From a virus, in the IMG/VR virus record IMGVR_UViG_3300020608_000013, positions 124,001 through 188,000 of that record: DNA of 64,000 nucleotides, one strand, 5' to 3'. The position numbers and the translations under genes are program-made. The notes under the pieces were generated by a model. It was not told the DNA's origin, did not search any database, and worked only from the letters and a program-made list of their open reading frames with translations. Shown one piece after another: positions 10,401 to 19,707 of the stretch. The stretch's first letter is position 1. Each line of letters starts with the position of its first letter.

Positions 10401-13400
10401 ATGACCTTATTTATAAAGCAGGTTCGTTTACCGTAGGTAAGGTTGCAGGTAAAACGGTTAGTGCGATATATCGTCCCCGTGATGTCTATAAGAAGGGTTC
10501 TCCCTACCCAGCGATGACTGCGGTAGATATGCGAAACGGTCTTTATAGAGACCGTGAAAGTGGTGAGGTCATTAACACTTTACGGGACATTAAAGGCGAT
10601 GTAGTAAATACAGATGGTGATCTAGTATTAACGGATACCGATATTCGTAACGGACTTTACGATAAGAACGCTCGCCGTATAACACTACCTTTCTCAACAC
10701 TAATGCGGATTAGTCGTCGACTAGCTGGGTTTGTTGGTAAAGGAGTTGGGCGCTCTACTTCTTTATTATGGAATGTCGCAACCTTTAGTCCGTTAAGACG
10801 TAGACGCGATAGAACACGACCTAATGTGGAAGGCGTTGAGGGCGATAATGGTAGTCTTCGTAGAGGGCAAGTAAACGCGCCAAGAGTTGTTGAGGTCAAT
10901 GACCCAACAATCGATAAAATCCCTACAAAATTGGATAAGCTCATCAATGTCATTAAAGAACGTATACCTGATCCAAGACGAGCGTTTAATGACCATGATG
11001 GTGATGGTGTGCGTGAGGGGTCATGGCGTAACCTATTTAAGAGGAAAGAACGTCGTGAAGAAAGTGGTCGCGGCGACGTGACGAATATCACCACGACTGA
11101 AGAGAAGAAGGGTAAGGGTTGGTTGCTTTCCCTGTTAGGTGGTGCAGGGGTTGCTACACTAATTGGTCTTAAAAAGATCAAAGAGTTCTTCTCTGGTAGT
11201 TTAATGGATATGCTTAAAGGCGTGACTGAAGTTGCTACTAAGAGTGTCACTACTGTCGGAGGCGGTATATTAAAATTACTCGTGCCCGCAGGTGCAACGG
11301 CAGCAGCCGTAGGTTTAGGTCAACGCCTCATTAACTCAATACGAGGGCTGGGTAATCGCACAAGTAATACTTATGACCAAGTTGCCAATAACGCACCGAG
11401 ACTACTTAACGCGCAAGGGATCGCAGGGAGCCTTAGTCGATTAGGCGCTAGTGTCATGGGTACTATCGGGGGTTGGTTAGGTCTTACAGGGGATAGTAAT
11501 GGTAATCGTTCAAATACACCAGCAGGTCAAAACCAAACGACACAAACGCAACCAAGTCAAACACCACAAAACCAAACAACTCAAGCGCTGAATGATGCGA
11601 GAGACACATTATCTAATGTCGAAAGACCATCGCAAGATGGGCGAAGAGGTGACGGACGAGATACTCGTGACAACCGCAATCCGTTGACGGAGGAGGATCA
11701 AGATCGTCGTGGGCGTGGTAGAGGTCGGGGTGGTTTACTACGAAGAGCGGGTCGTGGTCTTCTCAATTTCGGTAAATCCATGTTCGGGCTTAATGGTGGT
11801 ACAGGGATGGCTGCCAGCGCAGGTCGAGCGGCAGGTTTAGCACGCGCTGGGTTAATCGCTGGTAGTGTTATGTCGGGTGCAGGTGGGTTAGGTGCTGTTG
11901 TTGCGACAGCTAGTACTGTACTGGCCTCGCCTGTTGTACTAGGCGCTGCAACGTTAGCGGCTGTAGGTTATGGAGGGTATAAACTATACAAACATTTAAA
12001 CCGCAATAATGTGACAGGTTTTGATAAACTACGTTTACTACAATACGGTTATAGCGATGGGATGGAGGATCATTACTATACCGTATTACGTCTTGAAGAA
12101 GCCATGCAAGATAACTGCATTTCTTATAAAGATGGTGTGGCGACTATTGATGAGAAAACAGTACCTGTTGAAGAGATATTTGAAATTTTCGATATTCGGG
12201 CTTCAGATAGTACGTTAGTAGCACCTTTCTTGACATGGTTTGATAAACGGTTTAAACCTGTGTTCATCAGACACCTAACAGTGTTATATGGGTTAAATTC
12301 ATCGCTTAAGTTAAAAGAGATTGATAAACTTGGCGGTGATCAGAAATTGACTTATTTGAAGCGAGCGTTATTTGAGACTGGTCCTTACCACATTAATGTC
12401 TCACCGTTGCATTACTATAAAGAGCTTAGTGTTAAATGGGAACATGTTAAAGCACATGGCGAGTCATTGAAAACGCAGTTGAGTAATGAGGATGAGAAAC
12501 AGAGTCCTGGAACGGGACCTGGTAGCGCTTCTACAACCATCAAGGAAGGAGAGAAAGAACAAGTTGCTGATGTCTATAGTAAGGAGAAAGATGAAGGTGG
12601 GCAGAATGTGCCAAAAGGTGTTGATAAACTCATTGCTATGCCGCCCGCACCAGAAGGTTTGTTTAAAGGTATTGATGCGTCTAACGCACAACCACGTATG
12701 CCTGATAAACCTGTTGGAGTACCTTACATCGACCAATCCTTCCAAGGGAAGAGTGAAGCCTATGTACCCGCATCTAGCGGACATGAAAACTACTTAACTT
12801 ATCGTGTACACAGCCCACAGCAAACAGCGAGTAGTCAGCCATTACCCGAAGCTCCAGCGACTAAAGGGTATACAGTAGTAGAAGCAAAGGCTGAGGATGT
12901 ACCGCAAGAGAACTACACGCTTAATACAAATGTCGCACCGACTAAAAAGAACATGCTTGAGATTATTCGTAAAGCTGCGCTTAAAGTTGGTGGTGTTGAC
13001 CCAACCTTCGCTCAAACAGTCGCGGCTATTGAGTCATCATTAAACCCTAAAGCGAAGGCTAAAACAACTTCAGCCTCTGGACTATTCCAGTTTGTTAAAG
13101 ATACATGGTTCGAGCAAGTCAAGAAACACGGGAAGAAGTACGGGATAACTAATCGTACCAATCGCTTTGATCCAATGGCTAACTCGCTATTAGGTGTTGA
13201 GTACATCAAGTCTAACTTAGCTGCCCTTAAAAAGGTTAAAAGTAGCCCTAATGCGACCGACGCTTATCTAGCGCATTTCTTAGGTGCTGGTGGTGCGCGT
13301 ACTTTACTACGACACTTAGCGAAGAACCCGAACACTAAAGGTAATGCGATCTTATCCAGAGCTGCTAAATCGAACAAGTCTATTTTCTACAAGAAGGGTA

Positions 13401-15115
13401 GAGCGAGAACAGTTCAGGAAATCTACGACTTAATGACAAATAAGGTTAAGAAGAGAGCGGCTGAGTATGGTATACCTTTTAACGCTTCGGGTGGTATAAC
13501 TAGAAGTGGTTCTAGTGATGGAGAGTCTACTAAAGGGGAAGTTGTTAAGTCCTCACCTGTAATGGACGTGACGTTCAATAAAGATGGTGTATCGCCGCCT
13601 ACCCCATTACCTGCAAATGGTGGGTTGACAGGCGCTGGTGGTAGTGCTAATACGCAAGGGGGTGTTCCTACAACACCTGCTAGTTTTATGGGAACGAGTC
13701 AGCAAACGTTCGGTACAAATAGCGCGACTACGCCAAATGTAGAAGGTAGTGGCTCAGCAGATAAACTATTTGGCGGCGGCGCAGACTCTCCTGAAATAAC
13801 GGGTAAGGGTGACGGTGGTGGTACACAAGGTAGCAGTGTTGTTGGTCACGGCGGGGCGTTGAAAGACGGCTCTGGTGGTATGAAATACATCAAGAAGCAA
13901 CGTTCTAGTATACGTTTCAAAGGACTCAACCCTCAGCTCTGGAAACAATTTCTTGGGATGGCTGAAGAGTATGGTGAGAAGACGGGTAAATCGATTCAAG
14001 TTAACGATGGTTTCCGTACTCGCGCAATGCAAGAGGCGTTGTTTAAGAAATATGGTCCAGGACGAGCTGCTAAGCCAGGACATTCTCGACACGAGACAGG
14101 GTTAGCTATAGACATCCAAAGTGCTACTGCGGCTAAACTTGAAAAGCTTGGTCTTATGAAGAAGTATGGGTTCACCAGACCTGTAGGTCAAGAACCTTGG
14201 CATTTAGAACCCGCAGGTATACAGCTTGACCCTAAAAGGTCTAAAAGTGACCCTGAATATGCAAGTAAGATGATTGCAGCCTCCGCAGGGCGTGGCGGTG
14301 GTGGTTATGGGATGAAGAAAAATGCTCGTAAATACGGTCGTGATGTAAGTTTGGCAAAATCCCTATTCGAGGCAGGCACGCCGATTAAACCTTCAAAACC
14401 AGCGTCACCGACTAACCTCGACAAGACAGAGAAGACTGCACTGAACAAGGCAGGTATTACACCACCCAAACCTGCTATAGGGGGTGGAGGCGAAGCGCCC
14501 TCTAAAGATCAGACGATGGCTAAACTCGCGGAAGCGAACAAAGTTGTTACAGGAGGGACAACAACAAGTGGTGTTGAATATGGTAGAGACGGTAAACCCT
14601 TACCACCACTACCACCTGGCACGGTTAAAACAAACAACCCTTGGCCAATGCCATCAGCAACTAAAGCTGCGCCGACACCAGCGCCTATAGTTGCCACCCC
14701 ACCTGTTATTGATAACCTTTCTAATAGTGACGCGGTAGCAAGTGTGGATAGTGAGCCTAAACCTAAGTCTACGCCTACAACAGTGCCAAAACAAAACAGT
14801 AATGTACAATCTGTACTTAGTGGGTTGAACCCTTATCAATCAAAAGAGTTTTCACCAACGGCTGAAATTGGTACGAATACAGCAAACATGGCCAAGACGC
14901 TTAGTTCGTCAGATGTCACGCTTAGAGAGATAAAGAGTCTGTTGAATCAATACCTTAAACAAAACAAACCTTTGAATACGGGGGATAAAGTTGAAGAACT
15001 TAAGCAAGAGGAGAGTATTGTTAAACCATTACAATCTAAAAACCCTACTAGTGTACCGTTACCTACCATAACGGAATCAAAACCTTTGCCAGTAAATATG
15101 GAAAGATCGATATAA
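7424..15115 (+). CDS. Giant virion peptidoglycan hydrolase, phiKZ gp181-like, with transglycosylase and M15 peptidase domains
   Basis: This 2563-residue protein is probably a tail-associated cell-wall-penetrating protein. The long N-terminal half is charged and helical. Residues about 720-855 hold six copies of a ~22-residue repeat (DYS..L...N.LL..L..RP). A DHDGDG calcium-loop-like motif lies at 1190-1195. A glycine/alanine-rich hydrophobic stretch spans about 1470-1530. A lysozyme-like transglycosylase domain (about 1845-1970) has E1870 in AAIESS followed by SASGLFQF. An M15/VanY-type zinc peptidase domain (about 2165-2265) has H2223 and D2230 in SRHETGLAID, and H2260 in PWHLEP. The C-terminal 300 residues are Pro/Thr/Gly-rich. 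I chose ATG 7424, 8 nt after AGGAG; a GTG at 7415 overlaps that site. Confidence 0.88.
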   Translation: MSDNELHQLDSNEEDRMLDDLFNDDYDPQGFDKGSRDPIQSFYKGTRKELKETFTDSSKIEDLLEKTLPDEYAEALSVFNSTTSAIEDVVDASKNDFRYKAKEILTSTEKILPNKATSLKERISKLNESITIDDEDDGPIGISEEEELKQRRKEELSSALAKLARKEENRDIVTSAATSASVDNLTLSTVKGNQAILTALSALSRSTERTASFHEQITNSYYRKSLELQYRQLFTQIDTYKLSRSHFKEIELIMNKVQHNTGLPEFKKITQSERFAELSQTKFMMAAQDSLFGNAEFIKKGIENLKDKLGSKIDTIKNTASLVAQGKEAIGDEDPYEEAGKSFSKSLGVVLGKLFKGPTEEERLEALRDRAEREDPTSIWGKLYRKVTDEYHKRNDVFEENTSELRARVREIGQELGRNTASLEDVLNRTASSERLEDSMGDGFAKRFGKAAARNILSAFGEATDVNFEDRDIEDEFGAFAKRDKTTLNQVIPTLLSKIYDVTRAIHEGSDQVTETVYDRRDGKIKSREARGAEVRERFTGEAVASSYRGALEELHKKIDDLGDFDEVTSKEVKRKLSEIGFNDVLSNGLSAVNIDTLLNEKFYTPEEEDLSNKIREVLKDRLDDDKKLKGELNDELIRLRKNIRDVRGEMDEYRLEYGSDGLVDSGLITVDSNGSQSLNLDAYRRYLLGESVLQSTESERSEDTSTREETREHDPERSQRSVVDYTTLLTSIDQSLTVLTGRSVTDYSSPLTTLNDTVKTIAEKPTPDYTDAFTRITELLEEVSRKQPIDYSDKLDSTNALLTRLYERPTPSLTESLSETNALLESQVSRPDYDYSYHKQTNKLLSGIKEQLSNNGTDLQPILDGMASHRDSLIETHTLLHDKQLEVQGSLQSVVREMGETLLDCCQEQLNRLGTSKSQPTVEETYDTTSVETGDYKPIDLVELLSKRPEEIDPELLKRIDEQRYELVEETYTDGNEKVKGSLIESKLPAGYDLIYKAGSFTVGKVAGKTVSAIYRPRDVYKKGSPYPAMTAVDMRNGLYRDRESGEVINTLRDIKGDVVNTDGDLVLTDTDIRNGLYDKNARRITLPFSTLMRISRRLAGFVGKGVGRSTSLLWNVATFSPLRRRRDRTRPNVEGVEGDNGSLRRGQVNAPRVVEVNDPTIDKIPTKLDKLINVIKERIPDPRRAFNDHDGDGVREGSWRNLFKRKERREESGRGDVTNITTTEEKKGKGWLLSLLGGAGVATLIGLKKIKEFFSGSLMDMLKGVTEVATKSVTTVGGGILKLLVPAGATAAAVGLGQRLINSIRGLGNRTSNTYDQVANNAPRLLNAQGIAGSLSRLGASVMGTIGGWLGLTGDSNGNRSNTPAGQNQTTQTQPSQTPQNQTTQALNDARDTLSNVERPSQDGRRGDGRDTRDNRNPLTEEDQDRRGRGRGRGGLLRRAGRGLLNFGKSMFGLNGGTGMAASAGRAAGLARAGLIAGSVMSGAGGLGAVVATASTVLASPVVLGAATLAAVGYGGYKLYKHLNRNNVTGFDKLRLLQYGYSDGMEDHYYTVLRLEEAMQDNCISYKDGVATIDEKTVPVEEIFEIFDIRASDSTLVAPFLTWFDKRFKPVFIRHLTVLYGLNSSLKLKEIDKLGGDQKLTYLKRALFETGPYHINVSPLHYYKELSVKWEHVKAHGESLKTQLSNEDEKQSPGTGPGSASTTIKEGEKEQVADVYSKEKDEGGQNVPKGVDKLIAMPPAPEGLFKGIDASNAQPRMPDKPVGVPYIDQSFQGKSEAYVPASSGHENYLTYRVHSPQQTASSQPLPEAPATKGYTVVEAKAEDVPQENYTLNTNVAPTKKNMLEIIRKAALKVGGVDPTFAQTVAAIESSLNPKAKAKTTSASGLFQFVKDTWFEQVKKHGKKYGITNRTNRFDPMANSLLGVEYIKSNLAALKKVKSSPNATDAYLAHFLGAGGARTLLRHLAKNPNTKGNAILSRAAKSNKSIFYKKGRARTVQEIYDLMTNKVKKRAAEYGIPFNASGGITRSGSSDGESTKGEVVKSSPVMDVTFNKDGVSPPTPLPANGGLTGAGGSANTQGGVPTTPASFMGTSQQTFGTNSATTPNVEGSGSADKLFGGGADSPEITGKGDGGGTQGSSVVGHGGALKDGSGGMKYIKKQRSSIRFKGLNPQLWKQFLGMAEEYGEKTGKSIQVNDGFRTRAMQEALFKKYGPGRAAKPGHSRHETGLAIDIQSATAAKLEKLGLMKKYGFTRPVGQEPWHLEPAGIQLDPKRSKSDPEYASKMIAASAGRGGGGYGMKKNARKYGRDVSLAKSLFEAGTPIKPSKPASPTNLDKTEKTALNKAGITPPKPAIGGGGEAPSKDQTMAKLAEANKVVTGGTTTSGVEYGRDGKPLPPLPPGTVKTNNPWPMPSATKAAPTPAPIVATPPVIDNLSNSDAVASVDSEPKPKSTPTTVPKQNSNVQSVLSGLNPYQSKEFSPTAEIGTNTANMAKTLSSSDVTLREIKSLLNQYLKQNKPLNTGDKVEELKQEESIVKPLQSKNPTSVPLPTITESKPLPVNMERSI

Positions 15116-15127
15116 AGCTATAATACG

Positions 15128-15151
15128 GACGCTGGTTGAACACCCGGCGTC
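15128..15151 (+). other. Intergenic hairpin between virion genes
   Basis: An 8-bp stem with one G-T pair (gacgctgg / ccggcgtc) sits in the 51-nt gap between the giant hydrolase and the next virion gene. No T-run follows, so it is more likely a processing or stability element than a terminator. Confidence 0.4.
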
Positions 15152-15166
15152 TAAAAGGAGTAAAGT

Positions 15167-17230
15167 ATGGGGATAACCTATATTAAAGAAAAGATCACTG
15201 ACCCAGTTAGTACGTTGACTATAGAAAAATGTGATACTGTTCTTGACGACCATTGGGCGAGAAATTCGTTCTTAGTAGGTACAAGAGAGTTCAACGAGGC
15301 TATTGATAAACGTAATCGCTTTTGGTCACTAGCAGACAATGACTACACCGATACTAGAATGGGTGCGAGTATTGGTGTGAACGCCAGACCGCAATTTACA
15401 CGCTACTCTGATATACGGCATAAAGGTCGGTTAAAGGGGCGTAACGATGTAACACTGTCAGACGTAGGAGGGAGTTACGGTAAAGGTCGCTTCTATAAAG
15501 AAGCGATCGATGAACCTAGTGAGACAGTCTATTTTAGAATGGGTGTGCCGCAATTCAGTTCACTTTTCCATTTCTTTTCTAACGCGTTCGACGCAAATTT
15601 AAGTTCGTTAGCAAGGACTGGTCGAACACGATCGATTCTCTATGATGCGTCTAAAGCCTTATCTACCGTCGCTTTTGTACTAGCGTTTCCTGTACTAAGT
15701 GCAGGTGTTTTTGCAGGTAAATTACTGGGCATGTATTTCGGTAGAAACACCTCGAAGTTCTACACATTAAAACCTACAATGCACCTATACTGGGGGGCGG
15801 TTAATACAATTCTTAACACTTTAGCGATTAACTCAGGTATATTACCTCGGTTTATGCATGGTGAGTACAACGACCAGCAAATCGGTGAGAACTATGAAGT
15901 TGATAAATCGATGTTAGATAATCTGCATTCGATTATGCCTGACATATTCGATAGTACCTATGGGTTATGTGCTTACGCGATCGCTAATAAAGCACAACGT
16001 AGGGCTATTAAAGCGAAACAAGATGAGTTTGATCGTTATGATAAAGCGTCAGCGCAAGAGTGGGTGGGAAAAGTAAAGAAACATCACCAAATGTATGTTG
16101 AAGATGTTCCTGGAGACCGTACGCTTATAAATTACGTAAGGAACTACATACAGCCAAGTTATTGGCTTTCAAAAGGTGATGAGGATGAAGAGAAACTGGC
16201 GAACGACCCGAAAACAGACCCAAAGACAGGTGATCGGTTACGAGAGCCTGATGATAAAGCAAAGTTCTTTGAGTCGTTAGATGCGAATTATTCTGACGGG
16301 AGTATGTTCGCCGCTTTTAAAGTTGATCATATCGCATCAGTTCAAGAATCGTTTTCTAATTCCGTAGGGGAGTCGGATATTGCTAGTAAATTTAACAGTA
16401 TTTCCGCAACAGGTAGAAATATACGATTTAATCTCGCAGGGGGTAACATCGGCGATGATGTGATTTCTGAAGGTATTGAGATGATCGGTATGGCAATCAA
16501 CGATACTGTTACTGGGTTAGCTGAAGGCGGGTCGTTAGGGTTATCTAATATCTTACTCGGGCTATCTGGCGCTGGGTTTATTGATGTACCAAAACAATGG
16601 CAAAACTCAACCGTCACCTTACCTGAAATAACGTATACGACTACACTAGTCGTGCCCTATAATAATGTGTTCTCAAGACTCCATAATTTATTTTTACCTA
16701 TTAGTATGCTCCTCGCTACAGTACTACCGTTGTCGACAGGTAAGGCTTCATACACTTCACCCTTTTTAGTGCAAGGCTTCCATCAAGGAAAACTTCAAGT
16801 ACAGACAGGTATTATGAAAAGCATGTCGTTTAAACGAGGCGCTACTAATTTACCTTTTTCGCCTGACGGTAATGCGTTGAGTATCGAAGTGTCTTTTGCA
16901 TTATACGATGTGTCGAGTATTATGCACATGCCCCTATCCACAGGGTCGTTATTTGGTACAGACATGACAGCCGACGAGGATAATATACTAATGGATTATC
17001 TTGCTGTTTTAGCGGGCCAGGGGTTGTATGATCAACTATATACACTCCCTCGCGCTAAGTTGAAGTTAGCAAAGACTATTCGTAAAATCACTACGCTAAC
17101 TTCCCCAAGCGCAATGGCTTCGTTTGCACACCACCAAACAACTTCTACTATCTTAGGCAGTATTTTCAGTTTAGGGTCTGGGCATATAGCACAGGCTGTT
17201 AGTTCAGGGTCAGACATTATACCCAAGTAA
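15167..17230 (+). CDS. Probable virion structural protein, 687 aa, with hydrophobic segments
   Basis: I do not recognise the family. The start follows AGGAG by 7 nt. A long hydrophobic segment lies at residues 164-190 (STVAFVLAFPVLSAGVFAG), with weaker ones near 440-475 and 505-525. It lies directly downstream of the giant hydrolase on the same strand, as late virion genes do around phiKZ gp181, so a virion role is inferred from position only. Its 3' end overlaps the convergent gene at 17210 by 21 nt. Confidence 0.7.
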   Translation: MGITYIKEKITDPVSTLTIEKCDTVLDDHWARNSFLVGTREFNEAIDKRNRFWSLADNDYTDTRMGASIGVNARPQFTRYSDIRHKGRLKGRNDVTLSDVGGSYGKGRFYKEAIDEPSETVYFRMGVPQFSSLFHFFSNAFDANLSSLARTGRTRSILYDASKALSTVAFVLAFPVLSAGVFAGKLLGMYFGRNTSKFYTLKPTMHLYWGAVNTILNTLAINSGILPRFMHGEYNDQQIGENYEVDKSMLDNLHSIMPDIFDSTYGLCAYAIANKAQRRAIKAKQDEFDRYDKASAQEWVGKVKKHHQMYVEDVPGDRTLINYVRNYIQPSYWLSKGDEDEEKLANDPKTDPKTGDRLREPDDKAKFFESLDANYSDGSMFAAFKVDHIASVQESFSNSVGESDIASKFNSISATGRNIRFNLAGGNIGDDVISEGIEMIGMAINDTVTGLAEGGSLGLSNILLGLSGAGFIDVPKQWQNSTVTLPEITYTTTLVVPYNNVFSRLHNLFLPISMLLATVLPLSTGKASYTSPFLVQGFHQGKLQVQTGIMKSMSFKRGATNLPFSPDGNALSIEVSFALYDVSSIMHMPLSTGSLFGTDMTADEDNILMDYLAVLAGQGLYDQLYTLPRAKLKLAKTIRKITTLTSPSAMASFAHHQTTSTILGSIFSLGSGHIAQAVSSGSDIIPK

Positions 17231-18325
17231 CTCATTATCGATTAACTTACCGATAGGTTGGGTTTTGTGAACCATACCTGAAGCAACAAGTTGTTCATTA
17301 GTAACACTGTCGTTGAAAGCAGGTGTCGCTTTAACCACATTATCGTTCATTGCCAGCGCACCTGTGTTATTTCTAAACGGTGCTGTTGTAACGTAATCGT
17401 AGTTTTTCCAATTACTACCTTCTACATGATAGCCACGGTTGCGTACACTAGCGAAGTCGAAATAAGTGGGTTCTCCGTTAAAATAATCGATAAACGAAAT
17501 GCTTGTTTTGTCCCAATTTTCATCATAACGAGGTAAATTAGTACGTAAACGATCATTCATCGCTATCGCTTTTATTGGGTCACGCATATCGTTTTCAGGT
17601 AGCGCACTAAGTAGCGTGTAAGCTAAGTCTTTAGCACCTCGACCGTTAAGTAGTAGTCTAGTGAAATCGTTATCGAGTATGTCGAGAAGAGGTAGTAGAA
17701 GACCTTTACGGTTGGCGATGTTGAAGAGTTTATTAATGAAGTCAGACACCATGCCTTCTGGGAGTAGATTCGCTAAAAAGGTCGCATCACCAGGTTTGTA
17801 GTCGCAAAGTGCAGCAGAGGCTAGAAGCGACGTAGCTGCCCCTTTTTGGGCGTTTGAGGCGCTACCCCCACCATTACCCTTATCAGGACACAAACCTTCT
17901 TGATGGCCCGTGTGAGCCGCTATAAAGTCACCTAGTGATTCCAACATCGCTTCTAAGAACATACCTAGAAAATCAATGTCTTTTAATCGCTTTAAACTAT
18001 CTCGTATTCCTTTAAGATTATCCCAAATCCCCATAAGAGACTCAGCAAACTGTTTGAGTCCTCTTATGTCGATACCTAGATTCTTTAAGAAATCGCCTAG
18101 CCCGTCAATCGACAATCGACTTAGTAAATCATCTAGTAAACTTTTAATTTTGCCCTGTAACCCGTCAACGAAGTTATTGAGTAAAGCGTTTAATTGAGCA
18201 GTCATCTCTAGAACTTCAGCGGCTGTTCGGTTGAGTACGTTGTTGTCAGCAAGACCCCTGAAATTAGTGACCGCTACGTTGGTCTCTTCGTCCAACATTT
18301 TAAAACGTTGTGCGGCGATAGCCAT
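17210..18325 (-). CDS. Probable virion-associated protein, 371 aa
   Basis: Unrecognised protein. I chose ATG 18325 (MAIAAQRF) because AGGAG lies 6 nt upstream; an in-frame start at 18361 would run into a terminator hairpin. Residues 35-125 are amphipathic helices rich in Leu/Asp/Lys (LLDDLLSRLSIDGLGDFLKN), suggesting a helical bundle. The 3' end overlaps that of the convergent 687-residue gene. The location between virion genes suggests a structural role. Confidence 0.68.
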   Translation of the reverse strand: MAIAAQRFKMLDEETNVAVTNFRGLADNNVLNRTAAEVLEMTAQLNALLNNFVDGLQGKIKSLLDDLLSRLSIDGLGDFLKNLGIDIRGLKQFAESLMGIWDNLKGIRDSLKRLKDIDFLGMFLEAMLESLGDFIAAHTGHQEGLCPDKGNGGGSASNAQKGAATSLLASAALCDYKPGDATFLANLLPEGMVSDFINKLFNIANRKGLLLPLLDILDNDFTRLLLNGRGAKDLAYTLLSALPENDMRDPIKAIAMNDRLRTNLPRYDENWDKTSISFIDYFNGEPTYFDFASVRNRGYHVEGSNWKNYDYVTTAPFRNNTGALAMNDNVVKATPAFNDSVTNEQLVASGMVHKTQPIGKLIDNELLGYNV

Positions 18326-18356
18326 AAAAACTCCTAAAAAATAAATGAATAGAAAG

Positions 18357-18393
18357 TACACTCACTTAATGCACGTAGCATTAAGTGAGTGTA
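18357..18393 (-). terminator. Long perfect hairpin
   Basis: A 16-bp perfect stem with a 5-nt loop lies between the stop of the 140-residue gene (18401) and the next minus-strand start. The following strand is T-rich but the T6 tract is about 20 nt away, the spaced layout seen elsewhere in the window. Confidence 0.6.
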
Positions 18394-18400
18394 TGAATAG

Positions 18401-18823
18401 TTAATCGATCTGTGCGTGACCTACTACAAATAGGTTATAGAGGATGGTCAGTGCGCCTAAATAGACTGTACCTTTACCAAATTTGGCTAATGCGGTATTG
18501 AAGGGAGGTATCACGGTCTCCTCAAAATAACTACTGTAGTTTTCTCGAATCGTTTCGTCCCGTGGGGGTGGGTAACTACTAGTCACTGATTTCGTGATTC
18601 GTTTTAGGCTATTCAAACATTCTATATCTGTAGCGATATAGATAATTGCCTCAACATCGGAACGTATTTCAGTTATGTTAAGTATGTTGTCGAGAATTGT
18701 TTTACCGTATGCATCATCTACTAAGGTATATATGTTTATACTACGAAGTAAGTCTACAGTTTCGGGGCTGATTTTTTCAATATGGTTAGCTGTTAGGGGG
18801 TTGCTTGCTGTCTCGTTTTTCAT
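18401..18823 (-). CDS. Hypothetical protein, 140 aa
   Basis: Unrecognised, mostly helical; the C-terminal 25 residues (GTVYLGALTILYNLFVVGHA) form a possible single membrane segment. It overlaps the upstream gene by 38 nt, so translation is probably coupled. It is the last of three overlapping genes (19576 to 18401) behind a TATATTATA promoter element. Confidence 0.66.
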   Translation of the reverse strand: MKNETASNPLTANHIEKISPETVDLLRSINIYTLVDDAYGKTILDNILNITEIRSDVEAIIYIATDIECLNSLKRITKSVTSSYPPPRDETIRENYSSYFEETVIPPFNTALAKFGKGTVYLGALTILYNLFVVGHAQID

Positions 18824-19289
18824 CTTCGTCAGTCTCTTCTATTTCAGGAATGGTTATTGCGCTAAAAGTCTCTTCTATCGAGGCTAGGCGTGTGGTCATT
18901 GCGTCAAAATCATCGTATGCGCCTTCCTCTTCATTTTCATAAATAACAACTCTATTCGAGACTACTAGCGCTTCGCTAAAGGTCTCGTTACTTGTGGCAT
19001 TAACTTCAACTTTTATAGTAAAATCAGGTACACCTAAATAGTTGACTAATAAGTCTATAAAGGTCTTCATAGTGAGGGAATCACCGATTAAGGTTTTGCG
19101 TATGTTACCCTTTAAGTTCGACACGTTCCGATTGTTTTTACCCGCTATTAAAAGATAGCGTGTCATGCAACGTGCCTTCATCTCTGGGTCATCTGCACCT
19201 AGACTAGTGGTGATTTGATCAAATATTGATTTTAACAGTTTATTGGAGTCTTGCCTTATGTCGGTACTGTTATCTGTACTTTCATCCAT
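18786..19289 (-). CDS. Hypothetical protein, 167 aa
   Basis: Unrecognised. The protein is acidic at the C-terminus (IEETDEDEKRDSKQ). ATG 19289 lies inside the 3' end of the preceding gene and has no strong ribosome-binding site, consistent with translational coupling. Confidence 0.66.
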   Translation of the reverse strand: MDESTDNSTDIRQDSNKLLKSIFDQITTSLGADDPEMKARCMTRYLLIAGKNNRNVSNLKGNIRKTLIGDSLTMKTFIDLLVNYLGVPDFTIKVEVNATSNETFSEALVVSNRVVIYENEEEGAYDDFDAMTTRLASIEETFSAITIPEIEETDEDEKRDSKQPPNS

Positions 19290-19576
19290 AATTGTTCAAT
19301 TATTAATAATTTTAAATAATCATCGTCCCTAATAGGGGTATTTAGTAACTGGACTAGTTTCATCACCTCCTTCTCTTGATAAATTTTCTTTATAATGAAA
19401 AAATCTTTAAAGTTGATTTCGTGATGGTTGTTAAATGCTAGATTACCATCTCTTTGCTCAAGTACTATATTTAAGTCAACCACTGTATTGATATTTTGAG
19501 GGATTTGTAGCGTCATTGGTTGTGAGTTAGTACTATATACACATTTAAAAATAACAGGTTCACTAATTTCTTCCAT
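19256..19576 (-). CDS. Hypothetical protein, about 106 aa (start uncertain)
   Basis: Unrecognised. The frame is open to ATG 19663, but a TATATTATA promoter element ends only 4 nt before that codon, leaving almost no leader. I therefore prefer ATG 19576 (MEEISEPVIF), although its ribosome-binding site is weak; the longer form would be 135 residues. Visible content is mixed beta and helix with no known motif. It is the first gene of a three-gene overlapping unit. Confidence 0.6.
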   Translation of the reverse strand: MEEISEPVIFKCVYSTNSQPMTLQIPQNINTVVDLNIVLEQRDGNLAFNNHHEINFKDFFIIKKIYQEKEVMKLVQLLNTPIRDDDYLKLLIIEQLWMKVQITVPT

Positions 19577-19666
19577 CAGGTACTTCAACTGGTGTTTGTT
19601 AGGTGTGTGTAGACGTTTATTCTTTTCTTTTCTCAAGGAAAAAATATTGGTTAAGTACATCATGTT

Positions 19667-19675
19667 TATAATATA
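19667..19675 (-). promoter_or_regulatory. TATATTATA early-type promoter element
   Basis: The minus strand reads AACATATATTATA just upstream of the 19576-18401 gene unit. It is an exact match to the shared intergenic element. Confidence 0.6.
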
Positions 19676-19707
19676 TGTTTAATAGTGTTTAAAAAATAGG
19701 AGTATTT

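Noticed and set aside
10657-11250. 197-residue antisense frame within the giant hydrolase gene
   Set aside because: Arises from the codon pattern of the sense gene; low-complexity composition and no start signals.
12464-12784. 106-residue antisense frame in the giant hydrolase gene
   Set aside because: Overlaps a well-supported gene completely and has no recognisable content.
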